DNA of 64,000 bases from Chitinophagales bacterium (GCA_040877935.1 JBBDNB010000001.1:110855-174854), one strand, 5' to 3'; positions 17,267 through 26,072 are shown, counted from the first letter of the stretch. Notes: generated by a model not told the origin, from the sequence alone. Numbers and translations are program-made.

Positions 17267-18484
17267 TTATATTCTTGAAAAGATCAAAGTAGAATTATTT
17301 CCTCCAAAACCAAAGGAATTGGATAAAACGTGATCAATTTTTCTATCGGTAATCAATTCTTTTTCGGGACTGATTCCAATTTCTTCCATTGGGGTTTTAA
17401 AATTCAGATTGGGATAGATCAACTGTTTTTCCAGCGCCAGGATTGAAAAAACAGCTTCCAGTCCCCCGGCAGCACCCAGCGTATGACCCGTCAGTGCTTT
17501 TGTAGAACTGAAAGGCGGCAGCTTATTATCAAAAATCCTCAACATGGCCTTTCCTTCACTCAGATCATTGTTCCCGGTTCCTGTCCCATGCACATTTACA
17601 TAACTTATTTGCCCGGCCTGCAGTCCTCCCATTTCCAGCGCTTTTTTCATGGCCATCCATGCACCGTCCCCTTCAGGCGATGAGGCGGTTTGATGAAAAG
17701 CATCATTGGTATTGGCATAGCCACTCAGCTTGCAATAGGCTTTTTTGTTTTGTTTGGCAAAAAGTGCTTCTGATTCCAGAACAATAAATCCAGCTCCCTC
17801 TCCCAAATTCAGTCCTTCCCGGCTGTTGTCAAAAGGGCGACAATGCGCGCGGTCAAGTATCTTCAGAGAATTGAAACCATTGAGCGTAAATTTGGAAAGC
17901 GCATCGGTTCCACCTACTACTGCACGATCGATAATGCCATTTTTAATCAGGCGTGCACCCAGCATTATGGAATTTGCAGAAGACGAACAAGCTGTGCTAA
18001 TGGTGGCGATATAGTCTTTTATTGAAAAATAATCTGCAAGGTCTTCGGTACTTGCACCACAATCGTGCTTGTCTATATAATAGACAAATTCGCCTTCTTT
18101 TTCCAGGTTGAGAAAATTGGGATATTGTTGTTCGGTCACGTCCATTCCACCAACTGTATTGGCAGAAATCAACCCGGTGCGAATACTTTTGTCCTTTGTG
18201 TTTTCAATACCTGCATCTTCCAGGGCTTCCTTCACTGCAAACATGGCTATCAATGTAGTGCGGGTGAATTTTTCAGCTTTGCTGAAACCGAAAAGCTCCT
18301 GCAATTCTGCATTGTGGTGTTTTATTTCGCACACAGGAATTTCGCCCTTGTGAATGGTATCCAAAACCGTAATGGAGCCAATTCCCGAACGGCTGTTTTT
18401 TAATGCCTCCAGGGTTTCAGGAACATCTTTTCCTATAGAAGAAAAAGCGCCTATTCCGGTAACAAAAATATTCTGGGACATCAA
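17267..18484 (-). CDS. Beta-ketoacyl-ACP synthase with full catalytic triad
   Basis: This is a 405-residue FabF-like ketosynthase with Cys C166 in ISTACSSSANS, His H299 in VNVHGTGTGNND and His H334 in ALTGHTLGAAG. It should condense an acyl starter with malonyl-ACP in the iterative extension of the polyene chain. It lies directly between the ACP gene and the Cys-less ketosynthase-like gene, the usual order for a KS-CLF pair. MM at the N-terminus leaves two possible starts three bases apart. Confidence 0.92.
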   Translation of the reverse strand: MMSQNIFVTGIGAFSSIGKDVPETLEALKNSRSGIGSITVLDTIHKGEIPVCEIKHHNAELQELFGFSKAEKFTRTTLIAMFAVKEALEDAGIENTKDKSIRTGLISANTVGGMDVTEQQYPNFLNLEKEGEFVYYIDKHDCGASTEDLADYFSIKDYIATISTACSSSANSIMLGARLIKNGIIDRAVVGGTDALSKFTLNGFNSLKILDRAHCRPFDNSREGLNLGEGAGFIVLESEALFAKQNKKAYCKLSGYANTNDAFHQTASSPEGDGAWMAMKKALEMGGLQAGQISYVNVHGTGTGNNDLSEGKAMLRIFDNKLPPFSSTKALTGHTLGAAGGLEAVFSILALEKQLIYPNLNFKTPMEEIGISPEKELITDRKIDHVLSNSFGFGGNNSTLIFSRI

Positions 18485-18489
18485 GCAGT

Positions 18490-18747
18490 TCAGGCTTTTT
18501 TCTTTTTCTCAATAAACTCGGCAATGCTGCGGATAGATTGGAAAATCTCCCTTCCCTCTTTGGGATTTTCAATACGCAGGCCGTATTCTTTTTCAAGCAG
18601 TACGATCAGTTCAAGTGAATCAATTGAATCAAGACCAAGCCCTTCACCAAAGAGCGGTTCATCGGCATCCAAATCGGCAGGTTCTATATCCTCAAGGTTC
18701 AATGCCTCTATAATTTGCACTTTGAGTTTTTCTATTAATGCTTCCAT
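18490..18747 (-). CDS. Acyl carrier protein
   Basis: This 85-residue phosphopantetheine-binding protein has the attachment serine S41 in GLGLDSIDSLELIVLLE. Acidic composition and length are normal for an ACP. It sits 6 bp from the active ketosynthase gene, so it should carry the growing chain in the polyketide cluster. The lysine-rich C-terminal end (FIEKKKKA) is a small peculiarity. Confidence 0.93.
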   Translation of the reverse strand: MEALIEKLKVQIIEALNLEDIEPADLDADEPLFGEGLGLDSIDSLELIVLLEKEYGLRIENPKEGREIFQSIRSIAEFIEKKKKA

Positions 18748-18751
18748 ATTA

Positions 18752-19387
18752 TTAGTTTGTAAATAATTTTTTTAATGTGTTTTTTTCAAAAGGAAGGGAA
18801 TGTTCCGTGTTTTTGTTTTTTTCAATGCAAAGTAAGTGAGTCGAGTAATCATTTTCAAAAAAATCTCCCCACCCCCCGATAATGCATTCGGTTTGACCGC
18901 TTAAAAATAAGTTATTACAGTAATTATAAAACTGTTCTGCATCAAAATTTTCCTGCACCAGGCATGCATTTTCACCTTTGATTTTGTGCCTTATCGCAAT
19001 TTCACCAAGCATGATATTGGGCAAAGTATATACAAATACCGCTGGACTGGGAAAATAATCGAGTTTGTTTTGAATGCTTTTTTGATGTTGTACATCTGTT
19101 TGAAGTGATGCGTGTTTGTTGCACAATACTAAAGCAATAGCATCGGATGGATATTTTTCATTTACAGGATACACCTGCTGCAGTTGCTCAAAACAAAGCA
19201 AAGCCAACTTACACAGGGCATCCATTTTGTAAAATTTTGGATAATTCATTTCCAGATGCCTGTAAAATTCTTTGAGGAAAGCAGATGCTTTTAAAAGCTT
19301 TGAGCGAAAAACACACTCTCCATTCAGCCTTACTTCAGCATTTTCTATACTGCAATATTGGGTGATATGGTATTTTTCAGCACTCAT
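18752..19387 (-). CDS. Half-size ketosynthase-like protein without catalytic residues
   Basis: This is a 211-residue protein resembling only the N-terminal half of a ketosynthase. The segment AIALVLCNKHASLQTDV and the later LPNIMLGEIAIRHKIKGENACLV match the strand-helix pattern that precedes the active-site Cys. GGWGDFF corresponds to the following GG(T/S)D strand. No TACxSS motif is present and the second thiolase half is missing. Short proteins of this kind occur in flexirubin-type clusters. It overlaps the complete ketosynthase gene (19384-20505) by 4 bp, which suggests that the two act together. Confidence 0.65.
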   Translation of the reverse strand: MSAEKYHITQYCSIENAEVRLNGECVFRSKLLKASAFLKEFYRHLEMNYPKFYKMDALCKLALLCFEQLQQVYPVNEKYPSDAIALVLCNKHASLQTDVQHQKSIQNKLDYFPSPAVFVYTLPNIMLGEIAIRHKIKGENACLVQENFDAEQFYNYCNNLFLSGQTECIIGGWGDFFENDYSTHLLCIEKNKNTEHSLPFEKNTLKKLFTN

Positions 19388-20505
19388 GATTTTATAAATA
19401 AAGCCGCAGCATTACAACCACCAAAACCCGATGCTGTTTTTAAAGCAGTATTAATTTTACCTTCAAAAGCTTTGCTGCTAATATTGATGGGGACACTTAC
19501 ACCCGAATTTTCAAAACCTTTGGTTCCGGGGGCTTTATTTTGTCGCATTGATTCCAGCAAAATGCAGGATTCTACCAATCCGGCTGCTCCCAGGGTATGT
19601 CCTGCATAGCCTTTTATACTGTGCATGGGAACTTCATTCAATTGGCAGGACTGCAATGCCAAAGCTTCCATTTCATCATTATAAAGAGTGGCTGTGCCGT
19701 GGCTTGAAATAAAATCCACTTTTTCTTCACTGCCTGTTTTTTGCAATGTTTTTTTGATGGCAATACTTAAGCCATCACCTGTTCTTGATGGCCCTGAAAT
19801 GTGATTGGCATCATTGGATGTTGCCGAAGCAGCCATAAGAATATCAGACTCTATTTTTCTGCTCAATACAATTGTAGCCGCACCTTCACCCAGACTGATG
19901 CCTTTTCTGTTTTTGTCAAAGGGACGGCATGCTTCATCGCTGATAGCTTTGAGCGCATAAAAACCGGATAAGGTGAAATGACTCACCAAATCACCGCCAA
20001 ATACCACTGCATGTTCGTATTGTTTGTTCTGGAGCAATTGATGGGCGGTTTGCAAAGCCAAAACACCTGATATACAGGCATTGGAAATGAGCCAGGGCTT
20101 GTTGGGATTTTTGAAATATTCAGCGATAAACTCAGCCATTTTTCCAGGGCGTTCACGTCCTTTAAGACTCTCGGGGCAATGCTCCAAAAGGTCAATATTG
20201 CCTTTGGTAGTAGCGCCAACAAATATTACTGAAGGATCTGAGAGGTCGATATCCAAACTTGCAGTGGCTTCCTCTATGGATTCGATAATAAGTTTTTCAA
20301 GTGCTGTGCTTTCAGCTCGTGTTTCATATTCGGGATAATTATCCCATCTGGCAGCCTGGAAGGCTTCGGGTAAAATACTGCTGTCATTGAAATGCCGAAT
20401 GCCGCTTTCTCCGGCAATCATTTTCTTCCAATTTTCTTCAGTATTGTTTCCCAGGGGCAGTTTGCAATGGTCGGAAATAATAAATGTAGCCTGTGCTTTT
20501 TTCAT
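19384..20505 (-). CDS. Beta-ketoacyl synthase, second active copy
   Basis: This is a 373-residue ketosynthase with Cys C144 in ISNACISGVLA, His H269 in SSHGTATLYND and His H303 in GYAGHTLGAAG, so the triad is complete. It is shorter than typical FabF (about 410 aa), mainly near the N-terminus. Aryl-polyene clusters often contain one ketosynthase for initiation and another for extension, so the two active copies in this window could divide those steps. The start codon overlaps nothing upstream; 72 bp separate it from the thioesterase gene. Confidence 0.9.
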   Translation of the reverse strand: MKKAQATFIISDHCKLPLGNNTEENWKKMIAGESGIRHFNDSSILPEAFQAARWDNYPEYETRAESTALEKLIIESIEEATASLDIDLSDPSVIFVGATTKGNIDLLEHCPESLKGRERPGKMAEFIAEYFKNPNKPWLISNACISGVLALQTAHQLLQNKQYEHAVVFGGDLVSHFTLSGFYALKAISDEACRPFDKNRKGISLGEGAATIVLSRKIESDILMAASATSNDANHISGPSRTGDGLSIAIKKTLQKTGSEEKVDFISSHGTATLYNDEMEALALQSCQLNEVPMHSIKGYAGHTLGAAGLVESCILLESMRQNKAPGTKGFENSGVSVPINISSKAFEGKINTALKTASGFGGCNAAALFIKS

Positions 20506-20577
20506 GCTCTGATTGCAAAATTACGGAATTAAAGGCAATGGCTTTTCTCTTAATTGAAATAGCAGAAGAATGTATTG

Positions 20578-21006
20578 TTAATCCAGCAAATTCCAACGCT
20601 TTTTCCATTTCACATAAAATTCCGGATTCGTGAGCACCAATTCACCGTCTTTATCGGTAAATACCTGAAGGGTTTCACCCGTAGCTGCCAACTTTCCCGT
20701 ATCAATATTGTAAATGCGGAATTTAAAATGAATTTTAGCTGCGGCTTCATCTATAAATTCTGTTTCTATTCGGATTTTATCACCATAGCGCAATTTACAT
20801 TTGTGCTCGCATACTGTTTTCACAATTGGGGTAATATAGCCCAGATCATGAATTTTCAACCAGTTGAGATCATATTTTTCGCCAAAACTGTCCCTGCCAT
20901 CTTCAAAAAATTTGATGTAATTGCCATGCCAAACCATACCCAGGGCATCGGTTTCGCTAAAGCGTATGCGTATTGTTTTTTGATCGATTAGTTTTTCTTT
21001 GCTCAT
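20578..21006 (-). CDS. 4HBT-type acyl-CoA/ACP thioesterase
   Basis: This is a 142-residue hotdog-fold protein with the 4-hydroxybenzoyl-CoA thioesterase motif FSETDALGMVWHGNYIKFFE, in which D20 is the expected catalytic Asp. It should hydrolyse a thioester, probably releasing or editing acyl chains of the polyketide pathway given its place in the block. It starts 2 bp after the end of the ABC permease gene on the same strand. Confidence 0.88.
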   Translation of the reverse strand: MSKEKLIDQKTIRIRFSETDALGMVWHGNYIKFFEDGRDSFGEKYDLNWLKIHDLGYITPIVKTVCEHKCKLRYGDKIRIETEFIDEAAAKIHFKFRIYNIDTGKLAATGETLQVFTDKDGELVLTNPEFYVKWKKRWNLLD

Positions 21007-21007
21007 A

Positions 21008-22288
21008 TCAAACTGCTGCTTTTCTTCGCTCTATTAACATAGAAAGCCCAAAAGTGATGAAAAAAAACAGCAAAGATGCCATAACAAGCGGAAAGATATC
21101 AGGGAATTGTCCGCCCCTCAGGAAAAGCGTATTGAAAGCTTCAAGCCCCCAATTAAGTGGAGAAATTCTACCAATGATCTGCAAAGCAGGTGGCATAATA
21201 TAAAGCGGCACCCAAACCCCACCAATAGCAGCGAGCAATACTACCGATACCGAACCAAAAGTGGCCGCTTGTTGGTGGGTGTTGAACACGGTTCCAGTAA
21301 GAATTCCAAAACCGGTGGCAGCCAGACAGGAACTAATAGCCACAGATAATATTGCAAAATAGGCATTGCCAATGACCAGTGCAGGCAAACCTAGCAGTGG
21401 CAGAAAATATTTACCGAGCAAAAGCATCAACAACAATTGCAGAATGCCCACCAGCAAATAGGCTACAATTTTTCCAATCATAAGAAACAAAGGAGAGCTC
21501 AAAATAGTCATCAGGCGCTGGGTGGTGCCATCGTTCTTTTCCTTGATCATATTGCCGGCCATCGGGATCACAATAAAAAAGAGTGCAAAAAGCGTCCAGG
21601 CAGGCACGTTGTGCTGTACAGAATTCGATTCCAGTTTTGCCAATTCTGCATCTCCGGCATAAATTTCTTTTATACCAATAAAAGGCTCCATTTGCAGCTC
21701 AAGCTTTGGGTCGCCCTCTCCTATTTCCATCATTCTGGCGCTGAGTTTGTCCAAAAGATTTTGTGATTCAATGGCAGAAGCAAAGCGGCCTATAGCATTG
21801 ACAATGGCATTTTTAAAAGATCTTTTTGTAGCAGGGTCTATAAAAACTTCAATCCAAAGAGAATCAGCGGCACGTGTAGTATCCGCTGATGGTGGCAATC
21901 CCAGTGGTCCAAGTGCATCATTCAGCAGTTGGTTGGTTTTGTGGTCTAATATTTCAGTAGCATGAGGCGGAATATAAATACCAATTTGGTCTTTGCCACT
22001 GCTGATCTGCTTTTCAAGATTGGCTTTGCTGTCTTCTTTAGGCTTTTGCAATTGAAAAACACCAGTATTCTGCAACCCCTGCTCGATTTTTCCCCCGGTA
22101 TTTCCCAGGTCTTTATTCAGAAACAACATTTCTATTTTTGTTTCCTGAAAATCCTTGAAAGGCGCATCCTGTATCAGTGCCATGATAATGGTAAGCGAAA
22201 TAGGCATGATGAAAAGTATGGACAAACCAGCTTTGTCGCGGCTCAGTACCAGAATTTCCTTCCATATGGATGCCCGGAGTTTTCTCAT
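21008..22288 (-). CDS. ABC-2 type transporter permease
   Basis: This is a 426-residue protein with one N-terminal membrane helix (LSILFIMPISLTIIMALIQ), a large extracytoplasmic domain (about residues 45-225) and five C-terminal membrane helices, the YhhJ/DrrB layout. The start overlaps the stop of the ATPase gene by one base, so the two form an exporter. In the cluster the exporter probably moves the polyketide or a precursor across the cytoplasmic membrane, in place of the MMPL exporter common in Gram-negative aryl-polyene clusters. That substrate is an inference. Confidence 0.9.
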   Translation of the reverse strand: MRKLRASIWKEILVLSRDKAGLSILFIMPISLTIIMALIQDAPFKDFQETKIEMLFLNKDLGNTGGKIEQGLQNTGVFQLQKPKEDSKANLEKQISSGKDQIGIYIPPHATEILDHKTNQLLNDALGPLGLPPSADTTRAADSLWIEVFIDPATKRSFKNAIVNAIGRFASAIESQNLLDKLSARMMEIGEGDPKLELQMEPFIGIKEIYAGDAELAKLESNSVQHNVPAWTLFALFFIVIPMAGNMIKEKNDGTTQRLMTILSSPLFLMIGKIVAYLLVGILQLLLMLLLGKYFLPLLGLPALVIGNAYFAILSVAISSCLAATGFGILTGTVFNTHQQAATFGSVSVVLLAAIGGVWVPLYIMPPALQIIGRISPLNWGLEAFNTLFLRGGQFPDIFPLVMASLLFFFITFGLSMLIERRKAAV

Positions 22289-23022
22289 CAGTCGCGCAGT
22301 TTTTTCCCGGTCAGTTTAATAAAAATACCTTCTAGGTCTGTACAATCAGTATGTTGTTCAAGCAATTCAGAAGGTTTTCCCTCGATAATAATTTCCCCTG
22401 TTTCAATAATTCCAACACGGTGGCAGATTTTTTCAGCCTCTTCCATATAATGCGAAGTGTAAATAATAGTGGTGCCGGCACGGTTCAGTTCCTGTAAAAA
22501 TTCAAGGATCACTTTTTTCGACTGAACATCGATTCCCACAGTAGGTTCATCCAGAAAAAGAATTTTGGGGCGGTGCAAAACAGCCGCCAACAGATTAATT
22601 CTGCGCTTCATGCCACCAGAATAGTTTTTGAGCAAATGATCTGCTTTTTCAGCAAGCCCGAAACGAGCAAGAAGACGTTGAATTTCAGGTTTGATAACTT
22701 TGGAATCCAGCCCGTACATAGCTGCAAAATATCGAAGGTTTTCTTTTCCGCTAAGGCTCTCAAACAGCGCTATATCCTGAGGTACTACGCCTATATGTTT
22801 TTTCAGATCGAAATCAGCATCATCGAAATAGGTAATTTTTCCTGCATTGGCTTTTAACAAGCCGCAAAGAATGGAAAGTGTTGTGGTTTTACCTGCTCCA
22901 TTGGGGCCGAGCAAGCCATATATCTCACCGGCTTTTATTTCCAGATTGAGTCCATTGAGCGCTTTGTTATCAGTGCCCCGGTATTGTTTTTCAAGTGCTT
23001 CGATTTTAATTGCGCTGTTCAA
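22288..23022 (-). CDS. ABC transporter ATP-binding protein
   Basis: This is a 244-residue nucleotide-binding subunit with Walker A GPNGAGKTT, Q-loop VVPQDIALFESL, signature YSGGMKRRI, Walker B ILFLDEPT and switch His in YTSHYMEEAE. It is the CcmA/drug-exporter type that pairs with ABC-2 permeases. The permease gene follows with a one-base overlap, and the BtrH-like gene precedes it with one base between. Confidence 0.93.
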   Translation of the reverse strand: MNSAIKIEALEKQYRGTDNKALNGLNLEIKAGEIYGLLGPNGAGKTTTLSILCGLLKANAGKITYFDDADFDLKKHIGVVPQDIALFESLSGKENLRYFAAMYGLDSKVIKPEIQRLLARFGLAEKADHLLKNYSGGMKRRINLLAAVLHRPKILFLDEPTVGIDVQSKKVILEFLQELNRAGTTIIYTSHYMEEAEKICHRVGIIETGEIIIEGKPSELLEQHTDCTDLEGIFIKLTGKKLRD

Positions 23023-23023
23023 A

Positions 23024-24022
23024 TCAAAACATTTTCAATAGTTTTTTGAATAGGGCTTCTTCGCGCTCGGCACATTCAAACATGATTTCAGACAATGCAG
23101 CATAGGAATCGGTATCTGCTTTTCTTCCCTTGCAGATTCTTCCGGCAGAAAAAGCAAAATCGCGCCATCGATCACCGATTTTAGTCATCTCCAGCGAGTC
23201 TTCTTTGAGTTCGGGCATATTGAGATATTCGGCAGCTTCCTGCAAAAATGCAGCAAAAATAAAACGGAAACCCGCACCACCTGTTCCTATTTCTTCCTGC
23301 ATCCTTATGATCTGCCCAAGATAGAGTATGGCTTTTCTGTCGCCCAGTTTATCGGGCCATTTGGGCAATCTTTTAGCTACGTAGCGAATGCCATTTACAG
23401 CAAAAATAGGAACGGGAATAGTGGCCATATCACTGGCTGTTTTTCGAATGCCCTTTCTAATGCCTTCACTCAGGTCAATATTTTGAGGAACATAAGTGGG
23501 ATAGTACATTCGCCCGCTTGTACTGGGCATTCCTTTTGCAAAGCGCGCCCGAATCAAATCTTCACGTTCTATTTCGGTAGGCTCGTTCATCACCGGGTCG
23601 CTGATCAGGTATTTATTGCCTTCCTTTCCAAATGCAACTACATTGTGCGCATTAAAATGAAAACGAAATGCTTTGGGCAAATAGGGCAGGTAAAAAACAC
23701 TGGTGAGCATTCCCACAGGTTGGCCGCGTTCCAATTCCTCATCCAGGTGTCTCATGGCTTTTTCCTTATTGCTGAATTTCTCCCTTTTGACTTTTATGCC
23801 CAATCTTTTAGACAATCGCTTAAAAACATGGCCGGGCAGAATACGATAGGATGTTGCCGGAATGCCATTCAGTTTTATGAATGGAAAATGACTGTAAAAC
23901 AAACCCGAGCCAATGCCAAAAACCATGGGCTCGCTGAGCTTTAGTCCGTGAAAGTTTAGAAGGTTGGAAACAGCGCCATTTTCGCAATGTGCAGCCTGCT
24001 GGTGTTCAAAATCTATTTTCAT
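23024..24022 (-). CDS. BtrH N-terminal and DUF4872 domain protein
   Basis: This is a 332-residue protein with the papain-like BtrH N-terminal domain: C13 in AAHCENGAVSNLL, His in FRFHFNAHNVVAFG and Asp in YLISDPVMNE, a plausible Cys-His-Asp triad. The second half (about 180-332) matches DUF4872 in position. BtrH itself is an acyl transferase that moves an acyl group from ACP to an aminoglycoside, so a thioester transfer from the cluster ACP is a reasonable guess. It is located at the front of the polyketide block next to the exporter genes. Confidence 0.85.
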   Translation of the reverse strand: MKIDFEHQQAAHCENGAVSNLLNFHGLKLSEPMVFGIGSGLFYSHFPFIKLNGIPATSYRILPGHVFKRLSKRLGIKVKREKFSNKEKAMRHLDEELERGQPVGMLTSVFYLPYLPKAFRFHFNAHNVVAFGKEGNKYLISDPVMNEPTEIEREDLIRARFAKGMPSTSGRMYYPTYVPQNIDLSEGIRKGIRKTASDMATIPVPIFAVNGIRYVAKRLPKWPDKLGDRKAILYLGQIIRMQEEIGTGGAGFRFIFAAFLQEAAEYLNMPELKEDSLEMTKIGDRWRDFAFSAGRICKGRKADTDSYAALSEIMFECAEREEALFKKLLKMF

Positions 24023-24038
24023 TATAAGCAGAGCCCTC

Positions 24039-24440
24039 TTACTCCTGGATGTTTAGTAATTCTTTAACGCTGATATTGAATATACGTGCGTATTTTTCGT
24101 GTGTACTTGCTTTCAGGCCTGCAAATACTTTTGGTTTCAAATGCCGCTTTACCCGCCACTTGGCAATGCCCATATAATCTGAAAGCAGTCCGGGATCCAT
24201 CAGGTTTTTGATCATGTAGTAGTACAACGGACTTTTTTCACCGGCCTTTACAGCATCGTGGGCTTCTTTTACCCGGGCTCCAATTTCATCCCAGGCTTGT
24301 TCCAGTGCAACATTTTCAGGTTCCCAGCCTACGCTGTTGACTTTTACATAATTGCCATTGTCATCCAGTGCATATTTCACCACCTGGAATTTGCCTTCCA
24401 GTAGATTTGCATCGTCTTGTGGTACTTCTTTCTTTTTCAT
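24039..24440 (-). CDS. Conserved small protein with C-terminal helix-turn-helix-like region
   Basis: The reading from the ATG at 24440 gives 133 residues beginning MKKKEVPQDD; a longer frame to 24494 exists but its extra 18 residues look unrelated. The middle part is helical (VALEQAWDEIGARVKEAHDAV). The end, LSDYMGIAKWRVKRHLKPK...YARIFNISVKELLNIQE, has the look of an XRE-like helix-turn-helix. Related proteins sit next to BtrH-type genes in flexirubin clusters, from memory. It could be a regulator or a partner of the BtrH protein; the function is not known. Confidence 0.65.
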   Translation of the reverse strand: MKKKEVPQDDANLLEGKFQVVKYALDDNGNYVKVNSVGWEPENVALEQAWDEIGARVKEAHDAVKAGEKSPLYYYMIKNLMDPGLLSDYMGIAKWRVKRHLKPKVFAGLKASTHEKYARIFNISVKELLNIQE

Positions 24441-24604
24441 GTGTTTAAAATTTTTCTGCAAGCTCCAAAAATGCAGAAAAATTTCTGCATTCATGCCTGC
24501 CCGACTAAAGTCATGCAGGCGGGGAACCGCTTCGCTCTCACATGAAAAATTTTAATCATCCTCATGTATGAATAAATGATTAAAATTTATTCATGTTCGT
24601 TTCA

Positions 24605-25072
24605 TTATTGTTCCTCCTCCATTTGATCCTGAAGAAAAATATTCATTTCGCATTTTAAGCATTCTGTTCCAGACTGAAAAATACGCCCTTCAATCACATT
24701 TATTTGACCTATTCGGTGCATAACAACAATTTGGGTACGAATAGTTTTGTTGGCCTGGGGCAAAAAATTGAGTTGCAGTTTTTTTACAGACCCAATATAG
24801 CCCACAGGAGATGTTCCCGATGTTTTATCCTCTGAACCTTGTTTTAATAACTCAGAAAAACTATATCCTGATCGCAAAGCAGCAGTTTGCGCAATGTTCT
24901 CCAACATACCCGCTACCTGGAATTTATTGTTTTCTACAAACAGATTTTCATCCCCAGGAGTAAAGCCGCTGCTACTTTCGGATTCATTTTGTTCCAAAAG
25001 CGTATCCACCATTACAAATGGAGGTCCTTGTGGCAAAAATGCAGCAATTTCTCCTTTTTCAATTAGACTCAT
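24605..25072 (-). CDS. Hotdog-fold dehydratase-like protein retaining Glu but lacking His
   Basis: This 155-residue protein is the first gene of the polyketide block. The opening FLPQGPPFVMVDTLL matches the FabZ N-terminal LLPHRxPFLLVD pattern. The helix GMLENIAQTAALRSG matches FabZ LEAMAQATG, so the catalytic Glu (E58) is kept. The preceding loop that should hold GHFPG reads FVENNKFQV, with no His. It is therefore the mirror image of the 12076-12450 protein, which has the His but not the Glu. It may be ApeP-like. A TAGCTTTG promoter box lies 20 bases upstream. Confidence 0.72.
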   Translation of the reverse strand: MSLIEKGEIAAFLPQGPPFVMVDTLLEQNESESSSGFTPGDENLFVENNKFQVAGMLENIAQTAALRSGYSFSELLKQGSEDKTSGTSPVGYIGSVKKLQLNFLPQANKTIRTQIVVMHRIGQINVIEGRIFQSGTECLKCEMNIFLQDQMEEEQ

Positions 25073-25092
25073 GACTGATGCGTATAGAGCAA

Positions 25093-25100
25093 CAAAGCTA
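25093..25100 (-). promoter_or_regulatory. -7 promoter element of the polyketide block
   Basis: The minus strand reads TAGCTTTG, an exact TAnnTTTG match, 20 bases before the ATG of the first gene (25072). Most following genes overlap or are a few bases apart down to 14194, so this promoter could drive about 11-13 kb. Confidence 0.5.
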
Positions 25101-25258
25101 AGGCTTTTTTTGGCTTGATGAATTTGATATTCAAGAATTTGAAGTGCTGTAAAAAATCGAAAACAGAATATATTGGACTAAGTAAACTTTATTTCCTTTT
25201 AATTGTAAGTAGTTTGAGAAGAGCATGACAATAAATTCATAAATAAAAACGAAAAATT

Positions 25259-25684
25259 ATGCCGACAAGAAAAGCACAAGCACAATGGAATGGAGGATTG
25301 AAAAATGGAAAAGGAAACATGAAATTTGAAAGTGGTGCCTTTTCCGGACAATACTCTTTTTCTTCAAGATTTGAAGATGGAACAGGAACCAACCCGGAAG
25401 AATTGATTGCAGCAGCGCATGCAGGTTGTTTTTCAATGGCACTTTCTGCTGAACTTGAAAAAGCAGATTTCAATCCAAAATCGGTAAGTACCCAGGCACA
25501 TGTAAAGCTCGAAAAGCAGGGTGAGGGATTTGGAATTAGCAATATAAAATTGGTATCGGAAGCTGAAATTCCTGAAATTGACAATGACAAATTTCAGGAA
25601 CTGGCCAATGGTGCTAAGAAAAACTGCCCGGTATCGCAAGCACTAAAAAGTGTAAATATTGAACTTGAGGCTACTTTGAAATAG
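25259..25684 (+). CDS. OsmC-family peroxidase
   Basis: This 141-residue OsmC-type thiol peroxidase has C57 in AAHAGCFSMALS and C123 in KKNCPVSQAL as the peroxidatic and resolving cysteines, plus the EE pair in NPEELIAAAHA. It reduces organic hydroperoxides. Length and motif order are normal for OsmC rather than Ohr. It is divergent from the polyketide block with 186 bp between them. Confidence 0.92.
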   Translation: MPTRKAQAQWNGGLKNGKGNMKFESGAFSGQYSFSSRFEDGTGTNPEELIAAAHAGCFSMALSAELEKADFNPKSVSTQAHVKLEKQGEGFGISNIKLVSEAEIPEIDNDKFQELANGAKKNCPVSQALKSVNIELEATLK

Positions 25685-25722
25685 CACTTGATGCATTTAT
25701 TAGATAAGTGGAGAAGAGGTGA

Positions 25723-25899
25723 TTAGTTTTTTCTGACTTTTAGCTTCAGGATCTCATCCATTAATAGTTCTGATTCTGCTATTATTTTGGCATAGCCTTT
25801 AATGTCTCCCGATCGTTGAACATTTCTCGCTTTTTCAAGCAATTGGTCGTATTCTTTTTGTTTTTTCTTAATCGGGTCGCTTTTGAAAAATCCAAACAT
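25723..25899 (-). CDS. Small Lacal_2735/DUF6435-type protein
   Basis: This is a short gene of 58 residues starting MFGFFKSDPIKKKQKEYDQL and ending LKVRKN. The N-terminus MFGxFKSDPxKK followed by a helical EKAR..QRSGDIKGYAKI segment matches a small conserved Bacteroidota protein family (Lacal_2735/DUF6435) as remembered. It is highly charged and predicted mostly helical. The function is unknown. It is convergent with osmC and divergent from the response regulator. Confidence 0.75.
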   Translation of the reverse strand: MFGFFKSDPIKKKQKEYDQLLEKARNVQRSGDIKGYAKIIAESELLMDEILKLKVRKN

Positions 25900-26072
25900 T
25901 TTATCGTTTGGTGTTCAACAATGGTTTTCTGTAAATGTTTGATTTTAAATTCAATCTTTCGGTTTTATTAAATAAATTTATAGGCTTCAGGCATTTTCTC
26001 TATTGCGAGAATAATTCAATCTATTAATGCATTCTTAACAATGATTTAATAAACGATGGCTAGAGTAGAGCT

